Source: Siphonobacter curvatus
Lineage (GTDB): Bacteria > Bacteroidota > Bacteroidia > Cytophagales > Spirosomataceae
Assembly: GCF_002943425.1 (NCBI RefSeq)
Contig: NZ_PTRA01000001.1
Coordinates: forward strand, 1,488,001 to 1,552,000
DNA: 64,000 nucleotides
Reading direction: 5' to 3'
Below are positions 35,244 through 44,168 of this stretch, piece by piece. Position 1 is the first letter of the stretch. Every line of letters starts with the position of its first letter. The notes beneath the pieces are model-generated. The model searched no databases and was not told where the DNA came from. It worked only from the letters and a program-made list of their open reading frames with translations. Both the position numbers and the translations under genes were made by a program.

Positions 35244-37433
35244 ATGAGAGTATTACTTGTACTGCTTTATATGCCCTTTTTTGTCTGGGCTCAAAATGAA
35301 AAAATTACGGTCTCCGACCTCACACGAATCAAGTCGGCTTCTTCCATAAGCCTTTCGCCCGACGGCAAACGGGCCGTGTATGCCGTGCAAACCACGGAAC
35401 CGGATGCCGAAAAGAAATGGGAGTACAACTACCGAACACACCTCTGGCTGACGGATTTTCAAAACCCATCCCGCCAATTAACCCAGGGCGAAGAAAGCGT
35501 GAGCCGGGCCATCTGGAAGGATGCAAAAACCTTGCTGTTTACGCGTCCGGTGAAAGGGAAATCGCAATTGTTTCAACTTTCCCTGGAAGGGGGAGAACCT
35601 CGCCAGCTAACCGACTGGAAGTACGGCATTGGAAACCCGATCTTGTCTCCGGATGGATCAAAAATCGTTTTTTCAGTAGGATTGAGCCTGACGGAATTGC
35701 TGAAAGACAGTTTGTTTAATCCCTCCAAAACAGTACCCGAATGGTCGTATGAAAAACCGGGCTTCAAGGACAATGCCTTTTTGAAAAGTGATTCGAAAGT
35801 AAAGCCGAATCCGGATGGCTCACTAGCTGAAATTCGGGCGTTTCTGAATCAGGATGTAGTGGATAAAAAAGCGAAAGTCATCAACCGGCTCAATTTTCAG
35901 GGGGAGGCTACGACCCAGCCCGAACTCAATTTCAGTCACATTTGCGTACTGGAGCTGAAAGAAGGAGCCACGCCGAAAGTCCTGACCACTGGCTTTAAGT
36001 CAGTTCAGGCTTCCGCGTGGAGTTTCGACGGGAAAGCCATTTACGCAACCACGGGTCAGCAAGCTAACGCTCATCCCGATCGGGAGCAAACTAGCAAAGT
36101 CATTCGCCTGACGCCGGAGAACGGCCAGATGCAGGACGTTTTTCAGGCCGAAAACCAACGGGCCTTTGCTCCGCTGCCCTCCTGGGATGGGCAACGAATC
36201 GCACTGCTGACGAGTCCTTCCGAAGGCGTCAATTTCCCTAAGCTCACAATTATTGCTACTAGCGGATCGGCTCAGCCGATAACGGTTGAATTTGATCGCT
36301 CGGTATCGAACCTGTCCTGGTCAAAAGATTCCAAATATCTGTATTTCAGTGCCCAGTCCAATGGGGGCCAACCGCTGTACCGCTGGAATGTAGCGACGCA
36401 AAAGGTAGAGCAACTCTCGGATTACGATTCGGGTATGTTGGATTTTGACGTGTCAGCGGATAAACTCGTATTCGTAAAAACGCAGGTTTCCGCTCCGAAT
36501 GAGGTGTACTGGATTTCGCTGGCGAAAGCGGCTAAAAAAGGCAAAGCTTCGGATTTGACGCTGGCCGAGTTGAAAACGGCCATTCAGGGGGCTAAGCCTT
36601 TTACCTCTCTCAATGACTGGGTAGCGAAGAAAACCCTGAGTATGCCCGAAAAGCGGACGTTCCAGAACGAGAAAGGCCAGACAGTGGAGTACTGGATTAT
36701 GAAACCCGCGAACGTACAGGTCGGTAAGAAATATCCGCTGTTGCTGAATATGCACGGCGGACCGACTGCGATGTGGGGACCGGGCGAGGCCAGTATGTGG
36801 CATGAATTTCAGTATTTCTGCTCGCAGGGCTATGGCGTAGTGTATGCCAACCCGCGTGGTTCGGGTGGGTATGGACTGGACTTTCAGCGGGGTAACATCA
36901 AGGACTGGGGTACCGGACCGGCTTCGGACGTACTGCGGGCCGCGACTGAAGCGGCAAAAGAAAGCTGGGCCGACACGGCTCGTCAGGTGATCACGGGCGG
37001 TAGTTATGCGGGCTATCTGACGGCCTGGATCGTTGGGCATGATCATCGCTTCAAAGCTGCGTTTTCGCAACGAGGGGTGTATGATTTGACCACTTTTCTG
37101 GGGGAAGGCAATGCATGGCGACTGGTACCTAACTATTTCCAATATCCCTGGCTGGACAAAACCGACCGCGTTCTGGAAGCCAACTCGCCCTACACCTTTG
37201 TAGATCAAATTCGGACGCCTTTGCTAATTAAACACGGCGAAAACGACTTACGTACGGGAGTCATTCAATCGGAAATGATGTATAAATCGATGAAAATCAT
37301 GGGTAAAGAAGTGGAATACGTACGCATGCCCGGTGGTACCCACGAGCTGAGCCGGAGCGGAAACGTTCGGCAGCGAATTGACCGGATGTTACGGATTTAT
37401 GAATTTTTTGAACGTTACGTCGGAACGAAGTAA
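35244..37433 (+). CDS. S9-family serine peptidase (dipeptidyl/acylaminoacyl peptidase type), secreted
   Basis: 729 residues from ATG 35244, which begins the signal peptide MRVLLVLLYMPFFVWAQ; the frame is open from 35208. N-terminal beta-propeller of the DPAP/TolB-like kind (about 25-430, repeated SPDG strands) covers a C-terminal alpha/beta hydrolase. Catalytic triad in view: Ser587 in GGSYAGY, Asp668 in HGENDL, His700 in GGTHEL. The oxyanion region is NMHGGPTAMWG. Cleaves short peptides in the periplasm or outside; exact specificity not deducible. Possible -7 box TAATTTTG at 35203-35210. Confidence 0.92.
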   Translation: MRVLLVLLYMPFFVWAQNEKITVSDLTRIKSASSISLSPDGKRAVYAVQTTEPDAEKKWEYNYRTHLWLTDFQNPSRQLTQGEESVSRAIWKDAKTLLFTRPVKGKSQLFQLSLEGGEPRQLTDWKYGIGNPILSPDGSKIVFSVGLSLTELLKDSLFNPSKTVPEWSYEKPGFKDNAFLKSDSKVKPNPDGSLAEIRAFLNQDVVDKKAKVINRLNFQGEATTQPELNFSHICVLELKEGATPKVLTTGFKSVQASAWSFDGKAIYATTGQQANAHPDREQTSKVIRLTPENGQMQDVFQAENQRAFAPLPSWDGQRIALLTSPSEGVNFPKLTIIATSGSAQPITVEFDRSVSNLSWSKDSKYLYFSAQSNGGQPLYRWNVATQKVEQLSDYDSGMLDFDVSADKLVFVKTQVSAPNEVYWISLAKAAKKGKASDLTLAELKTAIQGAKPFTSLNDWVAKKTLSMPEKRTFQNEKGQTVEYWIMKPANVQVGKKYPLLLNMHGGPTAMWGPGEASMWHEFQYFCSQGYGVVYANPRGSGGYGLDFQRGNIKDWGTGPASDVLRAATEAAKESWADTARQVITGGSYAGYLTAWIVGHDHRFKAAFSQRGVYDLTTFLGEGNAWRLVPNYFQYPWLDKTDRVLEANSPYTFVDQIRTPLLIKHGENDLRTGVIQSEMMYKSMKIMGKEVEYVRMPGGTHELSRSGNVRQRIDRMLRIYEFFERYVGTK

Positions 37434-37440
37434 GAAGCTA

Positions 37441-37473
37441 AATCCCTGACCCTAAGTGGTCGGGGATTTTTGT
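37441..37473 (+). terminator. Terminator after S9 peptidase
   Basis: AATCCCTGACC (37441-37451) pairs with GGTCGGGGATT (37458-37468, one G-U), followed by TTTTG. Confidence 0.78.
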
Positions 37474-37567
37474 TTGAAAACGCTAAACCAGGCTTTACCC
37501 CGGAGCGTTCTAGCGGAGGTACGCTTTTTACGCGGTTATTGTAGAAGTTTTGTGAAAATAAATAGCT

Positions 37568-38461
37568 ATGAAATATCTGTGTATCCTATTAATAAGTTGT
37601 GCAGGCTTTACTTCTGCTCAAAGCCGAACGAGTACTGACGACTCGTTGGCGTTGATGAAAGCCACTTGGAATTTTCTGGACGTGGCCTCTGGAGTGACCT
37701 GGAAACACGTGCATTTAAAAGACAAAGAGCTTTTTCAGTCCAATCAGAACATCAATGTATTGGACACCAAACTGAAAAATCGACGGGTCGTCTTCGGCCT
37801 GGTTTCCGCCGATACGCCCGGAGATTCGACGCGTAAGCTGGTGCCGACCAGTACGCTGACCAAAAAAGCGGGAGCCGTCGCGGCAGTAAACGGTACATTT
37901 TTCAACGTGAAACAAGCGGGATCAGAAGATCTGATCAAGATTGAGGGGAAGGTGCTGGACACGACTACGTATGCCTCCAATAAACCGTTGATCGAACATA
38001 AACAGGCGGCTCTGACCATCCGCAAACGGAAAATAAGTATTGAGCGAGCTCCCAACGAGCGGGCCTATGGCTGGGATCAAAAGCTGAATGCTCCGGATGT
38101 CATGGTAACGGGTCCTTTGCTGTTGTGGGAAGGGCAGCCGATACCGCTGAAAAAAAATGCCTTCAATGATAACCGTCACCCACGTACGGCGGCCTGCATT
38201 ACGCGTGAAAAACACCTTTTGCTGGTTACCGTGGACGGGCGAAATGCCCAGGCGGCAGGGATGTCCTTGCCTGAACTGACGTATCTACTGAAACAGTTTC
38301 GCTGCGAACGTGCGGTCAATCTGGATGGCGGCGGCTCTACGACGATGGTCATTACGGGTCAGCCTTACGAAGGCGTAGTGAATATGCCTTCGGACAATAA
38401 AGTCTTTGATCATCTGGGGGAAAGGGCGGTGAGTAATGCGATTTTTATTCGGAAGAAGTAA
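37568..38461 (+). CDS. Phosphodiester glycosidase (NAGPA/DUF2233) family protein, secreted
   Basis: 297 residues with signal peptide (MKYLCILLISCAGFTSAQ). The domain named after N-acetylglucosamine-1-phosphodiester alpha-N-acetylglucosaminidase is seen in AVNGTFFNV, NDNRHPRTAACIT, LLLVTVDGR and the terminal VNLDGGGSTTMVI motif, the family's best-conserved segment. Bacterial members cleave phosphodiester-linked sugars or act on envelope polymers; substrate unknown. Single gene. Confidence 0.88.
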   Translation: MKYLCILLISCAGFTSAQSRTSTDDSLALMKATWNFLDVASGVTWKHVHLKDKELFQSNQNINVLDTKLKNRRVVFGLVSADTPGDSTRKLVPTSTLTKKAGAVAAVNGTFFNVKQAGSEDLIKIEGKVLDTTTYASNKPLIEHKQAALTIRKRKISIERAPNERAYGWDQKLNAPDVMVTGPLLLWEGQPIPLKKNAFNDNRHPRTAACITREKHLLLVTVDGRNAQAAGMSLPELTYLLKQFRCERAVNLDGGGSTTMVITGQPYEGVVNMPSDNKVFDHLGERAVSNAIFIRKK

Positions 38462-38657
38462 AGTTTGGGTGGGTTTAAGCTTGTATAGCCAAACCTAATT
38501 TGACCCGCAGGCATGGCTGGGAAAGAGCCTATTTTATCTCATGGTGTTTCGTTCGTTATTCACCCAGACTGGGTTTGGGTTCTTAAATATGGCTGTTCGG
38601 TAGCCCGTAAGCCTTCCCGGCTGGACTTCTCCACCACTAACCATTTCATGAGGGCGA

Positions 38658-38869
38658 CATCCCGCTTTAGGCCACCGCGTTGCGGCGGTCGTAGGTCGTT
38701 CCGTTGCTCAATGGCGGGAGAGGTTTTTCATCTTCTAGCATTTCATTAATTGTTAGTTAGTAATTGCTATAAGATAACCAAACATCTGCATGGGCTACAG
38801 AACCCAGGCCCCGTCTTATCGCGAAAAGCCGCCTTTTTCATCCGCAAAGCGGTAGCCTAAAGCGGGATG
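38658..38869. repeat. Long inverted repeat
   Basis: Left arm 38658-38685 and right arm 38842-38869 are reverse complements at 26 of 28 positions, 156 bp apart. The right arm is itself flanked by CTTTTTCATCCGC and GCGGGATGAAAAG, which pair into a local hairpin. Confidence 0.7.
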
Positions 38870-38887
38870 AAAAGAGCGGTGGGCGTG

Positions 38888-38929
38888 CCGGCATGGGATG
38901 CCCCGCATGCGATGCCCGGCATGGAATGC
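38888..38929. repeat. Three tandem 14-bp repeats
   Basis: Units at 38888-38901, 38902-38915 and 38916-38929 follow CCgGCATGgGATGC with one or two changes each; each contains the palindromic core GCATG/CATGC. Confidence 0.75.
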
Positions 38930-39040
38930 ATATGGACTAAATAACCAGCCAACTCTGAAGGGCCAAAGAGTGATCTTGTACGAAAGAGTTGATTGTTGGT
39001 AGGAAATCCCTTCATGGAATACACAGTCTTCAAAACTCCT

Positions 39041-39868
39041 TTATTTCAAAAACTTATCCTGCAACGCCTTCCGACGCGGAGCAGTCAATCCCATTTCCTT
39101 TTCCAGAAACTGATCCATGCTGCCGTATTTTTTATTGATCGCCTGGAAGGTGTTTTCTAGATAAGCCGGGTTGGCGTCCAACATGGAGCGGGCGGCTTCG
39201 GGATTCAGGCCCTGCTGAGCCATGCCCTGAAGCATCCGTTCTCGATCCACTTTCCAGAACAGATTCGTCGCCTGATAATCCTTCAAAATCGTTTGACGGT
39301 CTACATTCAGGGCTGACAACACCAGAGCGGCTCCGATTCCCGTCCGGTCTTTCCCCGCCGTGCAGTGAAAGAGTAAGGATTCATCACCCTTCAATGTAAG
39401 TAAATGATCAAAAAGAGGTTTGTATTTGGCTTTCAGATGCTCAGTACTCCGATAGGTTTGCAGTAGTAAAGTATCCTTCTGGGTACTATTTTTCATCGCT
39501 TCGTAAAACTTCGCCATTTGTACGTGTTCGCTACCCGCGGGCAGGTGTACGTATTGCACGCCCGTCGGGAGACGGTCCGGAGCCTTTTGGACCTCCTCGG
39601 GACTCCGCAGATCGCAGTCTACCGCGAGATGAACGGATTCCAGCGTTTTCAAATCCCGATCACTGAGTTTACTAATATCCGCCGAGCGGTAGATGCGGCC
39701 CCACTGCACCTGACGGCCATCGGGCGTAGGATAACCCCCTAGGTCGCGGAAATTCGAGCTACCCTCCAGTACTACGGCCCGACGGCTGTTATAAACCAGC
39801 GTATCCTGCTGAGCAAAAACGGTTCCTGAAATCAATACGGAAGTAATGAGAATGAATGCCTTTTTCAT
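39041..39868 (-). CDS. Secreted tyrosine-protein phosphatase
   Basis: 275 residues with signal peptide (MKKAFILITSVLISGTVFAQ). The P-loop HCTAGKDRTG gives Cys169 and Arg175 of the C-x5-R motif; earlier the family marks NFRDLGGY (39-46), GRIYRSADISKLSD and DLRSPEEV are present. Members of this Y_phosphatase3 group remove phosphate from proteins, phosphoinositides or small molecules. It follows the TonB receptor gene by 39 bp, so the two are probably co-transcribed. Confidence 0.9.
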   Translation of the reverse strand: MKKAFILITSVLISGTVFAQQDTLVYNSRRAVVLEGSSNFRDLGGYPTPDGRQVQWGRIYRSADISKLSDRDLKTLESVHLAVDCDLRSPEEVQKAPDRLPTGVQYVHLPAGSEHVQMAKFYEAMKNSTQKDTLLLQTYRSTEHLKAKYKPLFDHLLTLKGDESLLFHCTAGKDRTGIGAALVLSALNVDRQTILKDYQATNLFWKVDRERMLQGMAQQGLNPEAARSMLDANPAYLENTFQAINKKYGSMDQFLEKEMGLTAPRRKALQDKFLK

Positions 39869-39907
39869 ACGTATGTTATGATGAATAAGAGTAGATGAAC
39901 CTTACGA

Positions 39908-42790
39908 TTAGAAAATGTCCCAGCGAATACCGGCCTGTCCGCGTTGCGAATACCACTCGGTACTGGTTGTCCGTTCGGGTTTGCCCATGTACATGCGAAC
40001 AGGCTCGTTGGTGAGATTATTCACTTCCACGAACACCCGGAACTTCGCGTTGATGGCATACGCCGCCGAGCCGTCTAAAGTAAAGTTGTTATTCGTCCAG
40101 ATGTAGAAATCAGGACCCAACTGCTGGTTGATAGTTTCGACCGAGCGACCCCGGAAGTTTCCGGCCAGACGAATCGTGAGTCCCTTGCGTTCGTAGAACA
40201 GAATGGAGTTGAACAGAAATTTCGACTGATTGGGTAGGGAAGTCGTTTCATACTGCCGTTCGTTATTGACAACTCTCGGTACCCGTAACGACGAATGAAT
40301 CGCCGTACCGTTCAGCTCAACACCCAGACCACTCAGGAAACCCGGCAGAAAATCGAAGCGGCGAAGCATACCCAGTTCCAGTCCCTGCAACGTCGCATTT
40401 TCCAGGTTTTGCGGTTGCGTTACCAGAGCCTGAGCACCGTTGTAAATTTCGATGGACTGGTTACTGAAACTGTAGTCCTTGATTTTTTTGTAGAAAAGAC
40501 CTCCCGTAACCAGACCAATGTTATCGAAATAGTACTCGCCCATCAGGTCAAAATTACTGGCGAAGGTGGGTTTCAGATCGATATTGCCCCGCGTAATGGT
40601 TAGGGGATTGGTCGTAGTATTGATGTTTTCGCCCGGATTCAGTTCGGTAAAATTCGGACGAATGAACGTCCGCGTGAAAGCAGCCCGAAGCACGGATTTC
40701 GACGTAGGCGTATACTTCAGGTGAATCATCGGCAAAAAGGCGTGGTAATCATTCTTCACCGTGGTGGGGGTTACCGTCTCTACGCTTTTCGACTGGTCGT
40801 TTTCAGTAATCGTTTCCCGTTTGTACGACGAACCGTTCAGTTCAACGGCGGTATGCTCGTTGCGTACCCCACCAAAAAGCTTGAGTTTCGGCGTCACATT
40901 CCATTCACCCATCACGTAAAGGGCTAGTACATCTTCCGTCCCATCGAAATGACCCGTGGCATTAGAAACCGGCGTTACGTCCCGAAACTGATTGGTTTGC
41001 TGAAACTGCGTGGAGAAAAGATCAAACAACTGGTTCTTGGTCAGACTATTGATCGCATAGGAACCATAATCAGCATTCAGGTTACGGAAGAAATTCTGGC
41101 GAACGGGAAATTCAGTCCGTTCCAGCTGACTAAGCGGCACCAGCGGAGCCGCATTCGGAACACCCAGGGCCCGGTTGGGCAGATAAACCAGCGAGGCCTG
41201 CGTCGATTCCTTATACTTGTGGCGGTACTTGCCACCAACCTTTAACGAAAACCGCGACGAAAAGTCATACTTCACATTAGCCTGAGCTACCCGGTCTTCT
41301 TCTTTCGTACCTAACTGATAAATGACCAGTTGCTGCAGCGTGAGTTGCGTGGGGTGCACCCGTTCCTTCGGGTCTTTCAGGTGGGGCAGAATCTGCATCG
41401 GGTCGTCACCTACGCCGTTGGGAGAATCAAAAGACAAATACCGTTTCCCATCCGAAGCCAGTCCCCCGAAACCTTGCGTAAGCTTCTGCCGGAAGGTGGC
41501 AATGGGCAAACCGCGTTTCTCTTTGGGCAACGTAGGAGGCGTATCGATGTAGTATTCGCTAACGTAATTTGAAGCCGACCAGTCCAGTTTCAACCGCGAC
41601 GCCAACTGATGCTCGCCACCGATTTCTCCGCCGTCAATGCGTGTCTGGTAGTAAGAGTAGCGGTAATTGAGCTGGTATTCGTTGGTATTGAAGAGCAGAT
41701 ACGACTCGTATACCGGACGAATATCGTTGAACTTGTCGTGCAGGGCCCGACCAAAGATTCGGTGTTTCTCGTTGAAACGGTATTCCAGCCCGGCGTTAAG
41801 TCCGTACGTCTGGCGTTTACCCATGTACCGTTTCAGCAATAAGCTGTTCAAAGAATACCGTTGCTCCGGAACCGGCAGGCCCGTATTGTACGAAACGACG
41901 TATTCGTCCGTTCCCCACTGCCGATCCCAGATGGCCGCCGTCAGCATGACGCCCAGCTTGCCTTTCATAAAGCGGTCGCCGTAGGTAATGGAAGCGTTGT
42001 ACGTACCGTCTTTTGAAAAGTTGTTGTAACCACCGGCGGCACTCACGCTCAGCTTGCGAAACTCCGGAGCGACCCGCGTCACAAAATTGATCGAACCGCC
42101 AATGGCATCGCCTTCCATATCGGGCGTCAGAGCTTTGGCTACCTGTACGTACTGGATGATCTCGGAAGGAACGGCGTCGAGTACCGCATTCCGGCTACCG
42201 CCCACACTGGCACTCGGCATGCGGGTACCGTTGAGTAGGGTAGAAGTCCAGCTAAAGGGTACGCCCCGTACCGTCGCCTGATCGGCCTCACCATGGTAGC
42301 GGGCCACCGCCACGCCGGGCATCCGCTGGACGGCTTCGGCGGCGTTACGGTCGGGTAGTTTCCCAATGGCATCGGCGGCCATCACGTCCATCAGGGCGAG
42401 GGAATTTCGTTTAATACTCATCGCCTTGATCTGGGAAGCCGCCATCGTACCGCGAACTACTACGTCCGACAGAGCTTTCCCTTCGGGCGTGAGTTTAATG
42501 ACGGGAATAACTACTTCGCCCGTCGTAGCCTGCACCGTCAGTTCGGCCGTCTGGTAGCCAATGTACCCCGCGGCCAGCGTAACCGGCCCAGCCGGTACGT
42601 TTGTCAGTCGGAAGGCTCCACTCAGATCGGTTACCGTTCCCTGTGAGGTGCCTTTCAGGCGAATGGCTGCTCCGGGCAAAGGACCGTTTTCGTCCTCGAT
42701 TCGTCCCGTTACTGAGCCCGAATGTTGACCGAACGCAAGGGTTCCGCTCAGGCAGAGGAGCAGACTAAAGAGTAATCGTTTCAATCGCAT
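39908..42790 (-). CDS. TonB-dependent receptor with carboxypeptidase-regulatory-like domain
   Basis: 960 residues with signal peptide (LLFSLLLCLSGTLAFGQ). Order: CarboxypepD_reg-like domain (about 24-110, GRIEDENGPLPGAAIRLKG), plug domain (about 125-250, KLPDRNAAEAVQRMPGVAVAR), 22-strand barrel ending WYSQRGQAGIRWDIF with terminal aromatic. It is of the TonB-dependent receptor type, not SusC: no SusD gene follows. Partner phosphatase downstream suggests a phosphorylated ligand such as a phosphoester, but this is inference. Confidence 0.9.
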   Translation of the reverse strand: MRLKRLLFSLLLCLSGTLAFGQHSGSVTGRIEDENGPLPGAAIRLKGTSQGTVTDLSGAFRLTNVPAGPVTLAAGYIGYQTAELTVQATTGEVVIPVIKLTPEGKALSDVVVRGTMAASQIKAMSIKRNSLALMDVMAADAIGKLPDRNAAEAVQRMPGVAVARYHGEADQATVRGVPFSWTSTLLNGTRMPSASVGGSRNAVLDAVPSEIIQYVQVAKALTPDMEGDAIGGSINFVTRVAPEFRKLSVSAAGGYNNFSKDGTYNASITYGDRFMKGKLGVMLTAAIWDRQWGTDEYVVSYNTGLPVPEQRYSLNSLLLKRYMGKRQTYGLNAGLEYRFNEKHRIFGRALHDKFNDIRPVYESYLLFNTNEYQLNYRYSYYQTRIDGGEIGGEHQLASRLKLDWSASNYVSEYYIDTPPTLPKEKRGLPIATFRQKLTQGFGGLASDGKRYLSFDSPNGVGDDPMQILPHLKDPKERVHPTQLTLQQLVIYQLGTKEEDRVAQANVKYDFSSRFSLKVGGKYRHKYKESTQASLVYLPNRALGVPNAAPLVPLSQLERTEFPVRQNFFRNLNADYGSYAINSLTKNQLFDLFSTQFQQTNQFRDVTPVSNATGHFDGTEDVLALYVMGEWNVTPKLKLFGGVRNEHTAVELNGSSYKRETITENDQSKSVETVTPTTVKNDYHAFLPMIHLKYTPTSKSVLRAAFTRTFIRPNFTELNPGENINTTTNPLTITRGNIDLKPTFASNFDLMGEYYFDNIGLVTGGLFYKKIKDYSFSNQSIEIYNGAQALVTQPQNLENATLQGLELGMLRRFDFLPGFLSGLGVELNGTAIHSSLRVPRVVNNERQYETTSLPNQSKFLFNSILFYERKGLTIRLAGNFRGRSVETINQQLGPDFYIWTNNNFTLDGSAAYAINAKFRVFVEVNNLTNEPVRMYMGKPERTTSTEWYSQRGQAGIRWDIF

Positions 42791-42839
42791 AGGGGTGTCT
42801 TTGTGTTTCGGCAGCGAAACTAGGGGCGTGGGAAAAGAA

Positions 42840-42888
42840 AAAAGTTCAGGCCGATCGGGCAGGTTCGCCCCGTTCGGCCTGAACTTTT
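42840..42888 (-). terminator. Terminator after membrane AraC-type gene
   Basis: 15-bp perfect stem (42840-42854 with 42874-42888) with a small inner stem (42856-42859 with 42869-42872); T4 on the minus strand. It separates the regulator from the TonB receptor gene. Confidence 0.78.
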
Positions 42889-42938
42889 CGTTCTTGTAAT
42901 GGACTGTAAATTAGGTATTTGTGAATTTTAACGAATTG

Positions 42939-44012
42939 TTAAATTTTAGACGGTTCCGAGATGGGACTGCCCAGAAACTGCTGGTACTGCGTGGGACTGT
43001 ATCCGGTCACTTTCTTGAAATAGGTATTCAGCGTGGTCTTTGACTGGAAGCCGACTTGATGGGCCAGCTCCGCGATTTTTTCACCGGGATGGTTTTTCAG
43101 TAAAACGATCATTTCCTGAACGCGGTAATCATTCACGTAGGCGTAAAAATTCTTCTCGGCTTTCTGATTCAATACCTGCGACAATTGCTGCCGGGAGATT
43201 TTCAGGGATCGGGCTAAATCATCCAGCGAAAGATCGGGATTATGGAAGGGTTTTTCCCGTCGCATGAGCTGCTCCAGAGCTTCGAAGTACGCCTGTAGTT
43301 GAGCATCCGAAAGACCCGATTTCTCATAGGTTTCACGAGCGGTTTCGGCTGGTTTGGACTGGGTATAGTTCTGCGTCAGAAAAAAACGCAGACAAATCCA
43401 GCAAATGATCCCGAACGCGAGGTAGGGGAAAAAATGAGCGTCCCAGTGCGTACCCAGCCAGGTATTGAAAAAAGAGGTACAGTAGCCCATGAAAACCGAA
43501 CTCATGAAAAAGGCACTGCACTGGAGTAACAGATTCCGTTCGCGGCGGGGGAGCTGCGTATCCGGTACGAGTTTCCAGAGCAACCAGGTCGTATAGCTGG
43601 CGACGGAGCTCATAAGCAGGTAGACAAATACTTCGAAAATCTGTTGAAACAAAGCCGGATTTTTGCTGGGAATTTGTCCAGCCAGGCAGGAAACGTACAG
43701 CGTAAAAGCGAAGACAAACGGTACGAGGTGGAGGACTTTATGCGTTCGGGAAAGGGCTTTGCCTTTGAACTGTAGATACTGAAAATACAGCAGTGGTCCG
43801 TAAGAAAAGGTGGTAAAGCTGTTAAGCCGGCCAAACAGATACGGATCGTTCAGGACCGAGAGCAGAAATAGTTTGACGCCCAGGTGAATACTGATGAGAG
43901 CAATCAAGGTTTTCAGGTATAAATACTGGCGGCTGAAGATGGTCTGCTTGGGTAAGACGTACAAACCAATCAAGGCCTGAGCGAAAGCGAAGGTGGTAAT
44001 GAGGGAAATCAT
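42939..44012 (-). CDS. AraC-family regulator with N-terminal membrane domain
   Basis: 357 residues. Roughly seven hydrophobic segments in 1-215 (for example ALIGLYVLP, TLIALISIHLGVKLFLL, LVPFVFAFTLYVSCLA, FGIICWICLRFFL), then a cytoplasmic double HTH of AraC type (about 255-345: LSLDDLARSLKISRQQLSQVLN and KIAELAHQVGFQSKTTLNTYFKKVTGYSPTQY). Membrane AraC regulators of this kind in Bacteroidota sense unknown signals. It lies upstream of the TonB receptor/phosphatase pair and may control it. Confidence 0.88.
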   Translation of the reverse strand: MISLITTFAFAQALIGLYVLPKQTIFSRQYLYLKTLIALISIHLGVKLFLLSVLNDPYLFGRLNSFTTFSYGPLLYFQYLQFKGKALSRTHKVLHLVPFVFAFTLYVSCLAGQIPSKNPALFQQIFEVFVYLLMSSVASYTTWLLWKLVPDTQLPRRERNLLLQCSAFFMSSVFMGYCTSFFNTWLGTHWDAHFFPYLAFGIICWICLRFFLTQNYTQSKPAETARETYEKSGLSDAQLQAYFEALEQLMRREKPFHNPDLSLDDLARSLKISRQQLSQVLNQKAEKNFYAYVNDYRVQEMIVLLKNHPGEKIAELAHQVGFQSKTTLNTYFKKVTGYSPTQYQQFLGSPISEPSKI

Positions 44013-44111
44013 ATCGCTGGATATTTCCAGTAAAGATAGGATTCGTTACTACCGGGTTTGAGGCTGAAAGGATTAAGAAATTATTACCAAAAAAGTAGGC
44101 TGCGGGTCCAA

Positions 44112-44149
44112 TAAAAGAGGTCTGATACGATGTGTACCAGACCTCAAAA
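44112..44149 (-). terminator. Terminator after GMC oxidoreductase gene
   Basis: GAGGTCTG (44117-44124) pairs with CAGACCTC (44138-44145); A/T flanks extend the stem and T4 follows on the minus strand. Confidence 0.75.
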
Positions 44150-44168
44150 TCAGACTTCTATCCTGAAA

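Larger units (their letters stand above)
38462..39040. other. Repeat-rich non-coding interval, 579 bp
   Basis: No credible gene. The stretch holds a 28-bp imperfect inverted repeat, a second hairpin around 38832-38874, and three 14-bp tandem repeats, all GC-rich compared with flanks. It looks like a composite REP/BIME-type element or the remnant of one, but no copy elsewhere in this window is certain. Confidence 0.55.

Noticed and set aside
36453-37208. 251-residue frame opposite the S9 peptidase
   Set aside because: Antisense to the catalytic domain, no domain or export signal.
38513-38749. 78-residue Arg-rich frame in the repeat island
   Set aside because: It runs across the inverted repeat arm, and its Arg content follows from GC-rich repeat DNA. 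Kept only as a caution for the arginine leader.
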